From DAOTEJ01 sp035454085 (GTDB taxonomy: Bacteria; Pseudomonadota; Gammaproteobacteria; Burkholderiales; Burkholderiaceae_F), in assembly GCA_035454085.1 (NCBI GenBank), contig DAOTEJ010000097.1, positions 1 to 7,897 of the forward strand: a stretch of 7,897 bases of DNA, given 5' to 3'. Below the pieces are notes generated by a model. The model had not been told where the DNA came from. It saw only the letters and a list, made by a program, of their open reading frames with translations, and made no database searches. Below, piece by piece: positions 1 to 6,073 of the stretch; the first letter of the stretch is position 1; each line of letters opens with the position of its first letter. The translations under genes were made by a program, and so were the position numbers.

Positions 1-483
1 GGCACGGCGCCGAACTGGCCCGTGGGCGCGGGCGGCAAGGGCAACGAGGGCGTGAGCGCCTTCGTGCAGCGCCTGCCCAACTCGATCGGCTACGTCGAGT
101 ACGCCTACGCCAAGCAGAACAAGATGTCCTACGTGCTGCTGCAAAACGCCGCCGGCAACTACGTGGCCCCCGACGACGCGACCTTCGCGGCGGCGGCGGC
201 CGGTGCCGACTGGAGCAAGAGCTTCTACCAGATCCTGACCAACCAGGCGGGCAAGGACGCGTGGCCGATCACCGGTGCCACCTTCATCATGATGCATCGC
301 CCGCAGGACAAGCCTGCCCAGGGCGCGGCCGCCCTGCGCTTCTTCGACTGGGCCTACGCCAACGGCGACAAGATGGCCGAGGAACTGGATTACGTGCCTA
401 TGCCTGCCGCCGTCGAGGCCACGATACGCAAGAGCTGGGGCGCGATCCAGGCGGACGGCAAGCCGGTGTTCGCCGGCAAGTAG
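1..483 (+). CDS. pstS: Phosphate ABC transporter substrate-binding protein PstS, first copy, 5' truncated
   Basis: This is the C-terminal 160 residues of a periplasmic phosphate-binding protein, reading in frame from base 1 to a TAG stop; the N-terminal half, with the signal peptide and most phosphate ligands, lies outside the window. Visible PstS hallmarks are GGKGNEGV, the LPNSIGYVEYAYAKQ block, AWPITGATFI and the terminal KSWGAIQADGKPVF. A GTG at 22 is internal and is not a start, because conserved PstS sequence (TAPNWPVGAGG) continues upstream of it. The segment aligns without net gaps to the last 161 codons of the next gene (constant offset of 1380 bases), with roughly 100 of 160 residues identical by eye, so the two are tandem paralogues. 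The reading frame is intact and nothing suggests decay. It presumably delivers phosphate to PstCA like its neighbour, although a different affinity or ligand preference is possible. Confidence 0.95.
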   Translation, partial: GTAPNWPVGAGGKGNEGVSAFVQRLPNSIGYVEYAYAKQNKMSYVLLQNAAGNYVAPDDATFAAAAAGADWSKSFYQILTNQAGKDAWPITGATFIMMHRPQDKPAQGAAALRFFDWAYANGDKMAEELDYVPMPAAVEATIRKSWGAIQADGKPVFAGK

Positions 484-507
484 TGCGACGCGCTTGCCGG
501 GCGCCGT

Positions 508-542
508 GCCAGCTTGGCCAAGGCGCTTGCGGCCAGGCTGGC
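508..542 (+). terminator. Strong hairpin after the first pstS (possible terminator, attenuator or 3' stabiliser)
   Basis: Bases 508-519 pair with 531-542 to give a 12-bp stem with one G-T (G-U in RNA) wobble and an 11-base loop. It starts 24 bases after the stop of the first pstS. No T-tract follows (the next bases are G/C rich), so it is not a classical intrinsic terminator. It could partly terminate, assist Rho, or protect the 3' end of the upstream message. Chance hairpins are common at this G+C, but 12 bp with one wobble is longer than most. Confidence 0.4.
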
Positions 543-725
543 CGGGCGGGATGGGGCGGCAAACGCCTTGTCCATCGCCCGGCCGGTGCGGCAGCCGGAA
601 TGGACTTTTGCCTCACTCGCGTCGCTCGGTTGCCGTAGTCGCTGCCCAAGCCCGCCGCCCCAGAGGCGTGTCCCCCGCTTTGATGAGCCAGGTCATGCCC
701 CTTGCTAGCCGCCGAAGCCCGCCCT

Positions 726-759
726 GTGACAAGCTTGCGCCCGCCGCAGGACTTGTCAT
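726..759. repeat. Inverted repeat of Pho-box-like half-sites
   Basis: TGACAAG (727-733) is the exact reverse complement of CTTGTCA (752-758), and an inner TGCG (736-739) pairs with CGCA (745-748). Read as half-sites, TTGTCAC on the - strand (726-732) and TTGTCAT on the + strand (753-759) each match six of seven positions of the Pho half-site CTGTCA(T/C). They face each other rather than being tandem at 11 bases, so this is not a standard Pho box. It may be an accessory PhoB site, another operator, or an RNA hairpin on read-through transcripts. Confidence 0.35.
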
Positions 760-772
760 GAAGGGGGCGCGG

Positions 773-806
773 AGGTCATGGATCTGTCACACAGGGCACC
801 TAGACT
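773..806 (+). promoter_or_regulatory. Pho box and -10 element of the second pstS
   Basis: Two half-sites 11 bases apart form an 18-base Pho box at 773-790: AGGTCAT (five of seven matches), spacer GGAT, then CTGTCAC (seven of seven). Ten bases downstream lies TAGACT (801-806), four of six matches to TATAAT. In known PhoB-activated promoters the Pho box replaces the -35 and sits about 10 bases upstream of the -10, which is the geometry here. Predicted transcription starts at about 812-814, at or next to the ATG at 814. This implies PhoB-dependent induction of the second pstS, and of the genes behind it, under phosphate limitation. Confidence 0.72.
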
Positions 807-813
807 CGCGCTC

Positions 814-1863
814 ATGCGATTTTCTTGCTCATGGCGCCGGGCGCGATTTGCGCTTCTGGTCGTTGCTGGCTGGGGCTGCGCGGCCGCGGCTCTGGCGCAG
901 GACGTCACCGGCGCTGGCGCTTCGTTTCCGGCGCCCTTGTACGCCCAATGGGCCGACACCTACTACAAGCTGCGGGGCGTGAAGGTGAACTATCAGTCGG
1001 TGGGCTCGGGCGCGGGACTGCGCCAGATTCGCGGTCGGACGGTCGACTTCGGCGCCTCGGACATGCCGCAGTCCGACGAGACCCTGGCCAAGGACGGGCT
1101 GATGCAGTTCCCCACCGTGATCGGGGGGGTGGTGCCGGTGGTCAACGTGGTGGGCGTGGCGCCGGGACAGTTGCGCCTCACCGGCCCGGTGCTGGCCGAC
1201 ATCTATCTGGGCAAGATCAAGCGCTGGAACGACGCCGCCATCAAGGCGCTGAATCCGGGGCTCGCCCTGCCGGACAAGCAGATCGCGGTGATCCGCCGCG
1301 CCGATGGCTCGGGCACCACCTTCATCTTCACGAACTACCTGTCGAAGGTCAGCCCCGAGTGGAAGGAGCGCGTGGGAGCGAGCACCGCCGTGAAGTGGGT
1401 CACCGGCGCGGGCGGCAAGGGCAACGAGGGCGTGGCCGCGTTCGTGATGCGGCTGCCCAACTCGATCGGCTACGTCGAGTACGGCTACGCCAAGCAGAGC
1501 AAGATGCGCTACGTCGCCTTGCAGAATGCGGCGGGCGAGTTCGTGGTGCCCGACGAGCCGGCCTTCGCGGCCGCCGCCGAGGGCGTGGACTGGACCAAGA
1601 CCTTCAACCACGTCCTCACCAACTCGACCAGCAAGGGTGCGTGGCCAATTTCGGGCGCGACCTTCATCCTCATGCACAAGGACGCCACGAATCCGGCGCG
1701 CTCCGCCGCCGCACTCGCCTTCTTCGACTGGGCCTTCAAGGACGGCGGCGACCTGGCCCGGCGGATCGACTTCGTGCCGCTGCCGCCTGCGGTGCAGGCC
1801 ACGGTGCGCAAGAGCTGGGACGCGATCCGCGCCGACGGCAAGCCGGTCTTCAAGCATCCTTGA
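814..1863 (+). CDS. pstS: Phosphate ABC transporter substrate-binding protein PstS, second copy, complete
   Basis: This is a periplasmic phosphate receptor of 349 residues, close to the usual family length of about 345. Residues 1-28 form a signal peptide: Arg-rich start (WRRARF), hydrophobic core, and ALA before Gln29; the Cys at 22 lacks a lipobox. Ligand motifs follow the E. coli pattern: GAGASFPAP (33-41, Ser where E. coli has Thr), GSGAG (64-68), FGASDMP (79-85) with the phosphate-binding Asp83, and RADGSGTT (162-169) with Arg162, Ser166, Gly167 and Thr168. GGKGNEGV and the C-terminal ADGKPVF are shared with the upstream paralogue. An in-frame ATG at 778 would add 12 residues but lies inside the Pho box, before the predicted transcription start, so 814 is preferred; it has no Shine-Dalgarno and may be leaderless. 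PstC follows after 67 bases. Confidence 0.95.
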   Translation: MRFSCSWRRARFALLVVAGWGCAAAALAQDVTGAGASFPAPLYAQWADTYYKLRGVKVNYQSVGSGAGLRQIRGRTVDFGASDMPQSDETLAKDGLMQFPTVIGGVVPVVNVVGVAPGQLRLTGPVLADIYLGKIKRWNDAAIKALNPGLALPDKQIAVIRRADGSGTTFIFTNYLSKVSPEWKERVGASTAVKWVTGAGGKGNEGVAAFVMRLPNSIGYVEYGYAKQSKMRYVALQNAAGEFVVPDEPAFAAAAEGVDWTKTFNHVLTNSTSKGAWPISGATFILMHKDATNPARSAAALAFFDWAFKDGGDLARRIDFVPLPPAVQATVRKSWDAIRADGKPVFKHP

Positions 1864-1930
1864 CGACCATGCGCGCTTCCATGATCTGCTCCGCTTGCCC
1901 GCAGCGGCTCCGCGACTCGGGCTTGGCACC
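1864..1930 (+). other. pstS-pstC spacer with a weak hairpin
   Basis: The 67-base spacer has no T-rich terminator. CCGCT (1891-1895) can pair with AGCGG (1903-1907) around a 7-base loop, and GCCCG (1897-1901) can alternatively pair with CGGGC (1918-1922). Such structures could hold back some transcription or stabilise the pstS message, which is needed in excess over the permease. The stems are only 5 bp, so chance is a reasonable explanation. Confidence 0.25.
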
Positions 1931-2929
1931 ATGAGTATCGACGTCAACTCCATGCCGGCCAGCGTGGCCGCAGCCACCCGCGAGGTCGGCGGCGCCCGCG
2001 GCCGCATGGTCGACGCCGCCTTTGGCTGGCTGGTGCGCGGCGCGGCGGCGCTTACTCTGCTGGTGCTGCTGGGGATCATCGTCTCGCTGGTGTTCGGGGC
2101 ATGGCCGTCGATCAAGACCTTCGGCCTGAAGTTCCTGATCACCGCCGAGTGGGATCCGGCGCGCGAGATCTACGGCGGCCTGGTGATGATCTACGGCACG
2201 CTGGTCACTTCGCTCATCGCGCTGGTGATCGCGGTGCCGGTGAGCTTCGGAATCGCGCTGTTCCTGACCGAACTGGCGCCGCGCTGGCTCAAGCGCCCGC
2301 TGGGCACGGCCATCGAGCTTCTGGCGGCGATTCCCTCCATCGTCTACGGCATGTGGGGCCTGCTGGTGTTCTCGCCCATCCTTGCCGAGTACGTGCAGCA
2401 GCCGCTGCAGGAGTGGTTCGGCGAGGTCCCGCTGCTCGGCGCCCTGGTCCAGGGCCCGCCCGTGGGTATCGGTCTGCTCTCGGCGGGCATCATCCTGGCG
2501 ATCATGATCATTCCCTTCATCGCCTCGGTGATGCGCGACGTGTTCGAGGTCACGCCGGCGCTGCTCAAGGAGTCGGCCTATGGGGTGGGCTCGACCACCT
2601 GGGAAGTGGTGTGGAAGGTGGTGCTGCCCTACACCAAGGCCGGCGTGATCGGCGGAGTCATGCTGGGCCTGGGCCGGGCCCTGGGCGAGACCATGGCCGT
2701 GACCTTCGTCATCGGCAACATGAACCAGCTCTCCAGTGCGTCGCTGTTCGAGCCCGGCAACTCGATCACCTCGGCGCTGGCCAACGAGTTCGCCGAGGCC
2801 GCGCCCGGCCTGCACGCCGCCTCGCTGCTCTATCTCGGACTGGTGCTCTTCTTCATCACTTTTGTGGTGCTGGCGCTGTCCAAGCTCCTGCTGATGCGCC
2901 TGCAGAAGGCGGAGGGCAAGCGCACATGA
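1931..2929 (+). CDS. pstC: Phosphate ABC transporter permease PstC
   Basis: This is an inner-membrane subunit of the Pst phosphate importer, 332 residues (E. coli PstC is 319). A polar N-terminus of about 30 residues is followed by a first membrane helix (AALTLLVLLGIIVSLVFGAW), a periplasmic segment, and further helices beginning at GTLVTSLIALVIAVPVSFGIA. The EAA loop that docks on PstB is visible from Glu214 (ESAYGVGSTTWEVVWKVVLP), followed by GLGRALGETMAV, typical of PstC. The frame is open far upstream into pstS, but only the ATG at 1931 gives a normal N-terminus; ATG 1952 is an in-frame alternative. No good Shine-Dalgarno precedes 1931. The stop overlaps the pstA start in ATGA, indicating translational coupling to its heterodimer partner. 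Confidence 0.95.
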   Translation: MSIDVNSMPASVAAATREVGGARGRMVDAAFGWLVRGAAALTLLVLLGIIVSLVFGAWPSIKTFGLKFLITAEWDPAREIYGGLVMIYGTLVTSLIALVIAVPVSFGIALFLTELAPRWLKRPLGTAIELLAAIPSIVYGMWGLLVFSPILAEYVQQPLQEWFGEVPLLGALVQGPPVGIGLLSAGIILAIMIIPFIASVMRDVFEVTPALLKESAYGVGSTTWEVVWKVVLPYTKAGVIGGVMLGLGRALGETMAVTFVIGNMNQLSSASLFEPGNSITSALANEFAEAAPGLHAASLLYLGLVLFFITFVVLALSKLLLMRLQKAEGKRT

Positions 2930-3798
2930 ACGCCCCGCAAGCACGCTCGGGCGATTACCGCCTGCCCATGCACCGGCGGCGCAAGGCGGTCAACGTGATG
3001 GCTCTGGCGCTGTCGCTCGCCGCGATGGCCTTCGGTGTCTTCTGGCTGCTGTGGATCCTGCTCGAGACCTTCCGGCTGGGGATTGGCGGCCTGGCGCTCG
3101 CCACCTTCACCGAGAGCACCCCGCCGCCCAACGCCGACACGGGCGGCCTGGCCAACGCCATCGTCGGCTCGCTGATCATGGTGTCGCTGGCCACGCTGAT
3201 CGGCACCCCCATCGGCATCCTGGCGGGCATCTACCTGGCCGAGTACGGCCGCGGCGGCTGGTTCGCGCAAGTCACGCGCTTCATCAACGACATCCTGCTG
3301 GCCGCTCCGTCGATCGTGATCGGTCTGTTCATCTACGCCGTGGTGGTGGCACAGACCGGCGGCTTCTCGGGCTGGGCCGGCGTGCTGGCGCTCGCGGTCA
3401 TCGTGGTGCCGGTGGTGCTGCGCACGACCGAGAACATGCTGGCGCTGATCCCCGACTCGCTGCGCGAGGCGGCCTACGCGCTGGGCGCGCCCAAGGTGGT
3501 GATGATCAAGTCGGTCACTCTCAAGGCGGCGCGGGCGGGCGTGGTCACCGGCGTGCTGCTCGCGCTCGCGCGCATCGCCGGCGAGACCGCGCCGCTGCTC
3601 TTCACGGCCCTGTCCAACCAGTTTTTCACGGCGGACCTGTCCAAGCCCATGGCCAACCTGCCGGTGACCATCTTCAAGTTCGCGATGAGCCCCTTCGAGA
3701 ACTGGCAGAAGCTCGCGTGGGCCGGCGTGCTCCTGATCACCCTTGGCGTGCTCTTCCTCAACATTCTGGCGCGGGTGTTGTTCCGCAAGAAGGATTGA
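2926..3798 (+). CDS. pstA: Phosphate ABC transporter permease PstA
   Basis: This is the second inner-membrane permease subunit, 290 residues (E. coli PstA is 296). The start ATG overlaps the pstC stop by four bases, with GGAGG at 2911-2915 as a Shine-Dalgarno ten bases upstream. Membrane helix 1 covers about residues 24-47 (VMALALSLAAMAFGVFWLLW). A periplasmic loop carries the STPPPNADTGG segment characteristic of PstA, and GLANAIVGSLIMVSLATLIG begins the transport domain. The EAA loop that contacts PstB begins at Glu181 (EAAYALGAPKVVMIKSVTL), followed by ALARIAGETAPLLFTA. The C-terminus ends in a membrane helix and basic RKKD. PstB begins two bases after the stop. Open frames upstream of 2926 in this frame are shadows of pstC. 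Confidence 0.96.
   Translation: MNAPQARSGDYRLPMHRRRKAVNVMALALSLAAMAFGVFWLLWILLETFRLGIGGLALATFTESTPPPNADTGGLANAIVGSLIMVSLATLIGTPIGILAGIYLAEYGRGGWFAQVTRFINDILLAAPSIVIGLFIYAVVVAQTGGFSGWAGVLALAVIVVPVVLRTTENMLALIPDSLREAAYALGAPKVVMIKSVTLKAARAGVVTGVLLALARIAGETAPLLFTALSNQFFTADLSKPMANLPVTIFKFAMSPFENWQKLAWAGVLLITLGVLFLNILARVLFRKKD
3787..3794 (+). promoter_or_regulatory. Shine-Dalgarno sequence fixing the GTG start of pstB
   Basis: AAGAAGGA, within the last codons of pstA, lies six bases before GTG 3801. No ATG occurs in frame before the conserved NFFYG segment of PstB, so this site supports the GTG as the true start. Confidence 0.7.
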
Positions 3799-3800
3799 AC

Positions 3801-4583
<783 letters not shown>

Positions 4584-4593
4584 GCGGACTGTG

Positions 4594-4623
4594 CCGTCGC
4601 ACCGCGTCCGGCGGGCGCGACGG
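4594..4623 (+). other. Hairpin 1 in the pstB-phoU spacer
   Basis: CCGTCGC (4594-4600) pairs perfectly with GCGACGG (4617-4623). Inside it CCGC (4602-4605) pairs with GCGG (4611-4614) around a 5-base loop, separated by a one-by-two internal loop. It begins 10 bases after the pstB stop and lacks a T-tract. It may be an RNA processing or stabilising element, or a partial attenuator ahead of phoU. Confidence 0.4.
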
Positions 4624-4630
4624 AGAGACG

Positions 4631-4647
4631 GCGTGGCACGACCACGC
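4631..4647 (+). other. Hairpin 2 in the pstB-phoU spacer
   Basis: GCGTGG (4631-4636) pairs perfectly with CCACGC (4642-4647) around a 5-base loop. It stands seven bases after hairpin 1 and ends five bases before the GGGAG Shine-Dalgarno of phoU (4653-4657). It could affect ribosome access to phoU or act with hairpin 1. No T-tract follows. Confidence 0.35.
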
Positions 4648-4663
4648 GAGACGGGAGCAAGCG

Positions 4664-5377
4664 ATGGCAGGTGGCGAACATTCATCGAGGGTCTACGACC
4701 AGGAGCTGGAGAACATGCGTTCGCGCGTGCTCCAGATGGGCGGGCTGGTGGAGGCCCAGATCAAGATGGCGCTCGACGCGTTCGACTCGGGTGACGTGGC
4801 CACGGCCGAGCAGGCGATCGCTGCCGACCGCCGCGTCAACGAGCTCGAGCTCGAGCTCGACAAGCTGGTCAACCACGTGATCGCCCGGCGCCAGCCCACG
4901 GCGGGCGACCTGCGCATGATCATGGGCGTGGCCAAGACCATCACCGACATCGAGCGCTCGGGCGACGAGGCGGCCAAGATCGCGCGCGCCGTGATCTGGC
5001 TGCGCGACAAGGACAGCGCGGGACGCTTCAACCGCATCCCCGACATCCGCAGCTCGGGCGAGGCGGCACTGACCATGTTCCGCCACGCGCTCGACGCCTT
5101 CGCCCGCATGGACGCAGGCGCGGCCGCGGCGACCATCCGCGAGGACCAGGCCGTGGACGACCGCTTCCGCGCCATCCTGCGCCAGCTCGTGACCTACATG
5201 ATGGAAGACCCGCGCGCGATCACGCCCTCGATCGACACGGTGTGGATCGCCAAGGCGATCGAGCGCATCGGCGACCACGCCAAGAACATCGCCGAGCACG
5301 TGATCTTCATCGCCCAGGGCGAGGATGTGCGCCACAGCTCGCCCGACGAGGTGGAGCGCACGGTCTCGCGCAACTGA
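4664..5377 (+). CDS. phoU: Phosphate signalling regulator PhoU
   Basis: This cytoplasmic, all-helical protein links the Pst transporter to the PhoR kinase and keeps the Pho response off when phosphate is plentiful; loss usually gives constitutive Pho expression and harmful phosphate uptake. Its 237 residues match the family (E. coli 241). It has the expected two PhoU repeats, each with the metal-binding signature: TDIERSGDEAAKIA (94-107) and KAIERIGDHAKNIAEHV (197-213). The N-terminal YDQELENMRSRVLQMGGLVE is also typical. GGGAG at 4653-4657 lies six bases before the ATG. Two hairpins sit between it and pstB, hinting at expression separate from the transporter genes. The stop overlaps the phoB start by one base (TGATG), consistent with coupling. 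A short hexamer repeat encodes residues 60-65. Confidence 0.96.
   Translation: MAGGEHSSRVYDQELENMRSRVLQMGGLVEAQIKMALDAFDSGDVATAEQAIAADRRVNELELELDKLVNHVIARRQPTAGDLRMIMGVAKTITDIERSGDEAAKIARAVIWLRDKDSAGRFNRIPDIRSSGEAALTMFRHALDAFARMDAGAAAATIREDQAVDDRFRAILRQLVTYMMEDPRAITPSIDTVWIAKAIERIGDHAKNIAEHVIFIAQGEDVRHSSPDEVERTVSRN
4841..4858 (+). repeat. Three perfect GAGCTC hexamers inside phoU
   Basis: GAGCTC occurs three times head to tail, encoding Glu-Leu three times in a helix (residues 60-65). The unit is palindromic and a multiple of three, so slippage would add or remove two residues without a frameshift. It is most simply codon bias on an amphipathic helix. Confidence 0.8.
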
Positions 5378-6072
5378 TGAGCGCGGACATCCTGGTGGTC
5401 GAGGACGAGCCGGCCATCGGCGAGCTGGTGGCCTTCGCCTGCGCGAACCAGGGCTACGAGGTGCGACGCGCCGAGACCGCCGCCGCGGCGCGCTCGAACG
5501 TCGACCGCCAGTTGCCCGACCTCGTGATCCTGGACTGGATGCTGCCCGATCGCTCGGGGGTCGAGTTGCTGCGTGAGCTGCGCGGCCAGGACCGCACCCG
5601 CGAACTGCCGGTGATCATGCTCACCGCGCGGGGCACCGAGTCCGACCGCGTCAGCGGGCTGGATGCGGGCGCCGACGACTACGTGGTCAAGCCGTTCTCG
5701 CCCAAGGAACTGATGTCGCGGGTGCGGGCGGTGTTGCGCCGCCGCGCGCCGCAGCTCTCGGGCGAACCCTTGAGCTACGGCCCGATCCGGATCGACCCGG
5801 CACGGCACGAAGTCACCGTGGGCGAGGCGCCGATCAAACTCGGCATGGCCGAATTCAAGCTGTTGCGCTTCCTGGTGGGTCATCCCGAGCGCGTCTACTC
5901 GCGCTCCCAGCTGCTCGACAATGTGTGGGGTGATCATGTGTTCATCGAGGAGCGCACGGTGGACGTGCACGTGCTTCGCCTGCGCAAGGCGCTGACGCCA
6001 AGCGGCGCGCAGAACCTGGTGCAGACGGTGCGCGGCCTAGGCTACCGGCTGTCCGCGCGGGCCGAGGCCTGA
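5377..6072 (+). CDS. phoB: Phosphate regulon response regulator PhoB
   Basis: This is an OmpR-family transcription activator of 231 residues (E. coli 229). The receiver domain (about 1-122) has the acidic pocket EDE at 9-11, phospho-acceptor Asp53 in ILDWMLPD, Thr83 and Lys105 (VKPFSPKEL), at the same positions as in E. coli PhoB. The winged-helix domain (about 130-228) includes MAEFKLLRFLVGHPERVYSR, the recognition-helix region TVDVHVLRLRKAL, and the GLGYRL wing. Phosphorylated PhoB dimers bind Pho boxes made of 11-base repeats; such sites are predicted here at 773-790 and 7725-7753. The ATG overlaps the phoU stop by one base, and phoR starts one base after its own stop. If the Pho-box promoter reads through, PhoB would be positively autoregulated. 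Confidence 0.96.
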   Translation: MSADILVVEDEPAIGELVAFACANQGYEVRRAETAAAARSNVDRQLPDLVILDWMLPDRSGVELLRELRGQDRTRELPVIMLTARGTESDRVSGLDAGADDYVVKPFSPKELMSRVRAVLRRRAPQLSGEPLSYGPIRIDPARHEVTVGEAPIKLGMAEFKLLRFLVGHPERVYSRSQLLDNVWGDHVFIEERTVDVHVLRLRKALTPSGAQNLVQTVRGLGYRLSARAEA

Positions 6073-6073
6073 C

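Larger units (their letters stand above)
484..813. other. Intergenic region between the two pstS copies
   Basis: This 330-base stretch contains no credible gene. The open frames across it have no homology-like composition and run out of frame into the second pstS. It holds a 12-bp hairpin (508-542), an inverted pair of Pho-box-like half-sites (726-759), and a Pho box with a -10 element (773-806). Between 543 and 725 I see nothing definite apart from an isolated GGTCAT at 691-696, which has no 11-base partner. Confidence 0.7.

Noticed and set aside
691..696. Isolated GGTCAT as a further Pho half-site
   Set aside because: There is no partner 11 bases on either side, so it is likely chance.
778..813. 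Upstream ATG of the second pstS (12 extra residues)
   Set aside because: It lies within the Pho box and before the predicted transcription start, and the signal peptide is normal from 814. It is kept only as a possible start on read-through RNA.
494..982. + strand open frame spanning the intergenic region and the start of the second pstS
   Set aside because: It enters pstS out of frame, has shadow-like Arg/Pro composition and no recognisable domain.
829..2142. Long - strand open frame across pstS and pstC (437 codons)
   Set aside because: It is antisense to two certain genes, is rich in Arg, His and Gln as expected for a shadow of high-GC coding sequence, and has no ribosome site or recognisable motif.
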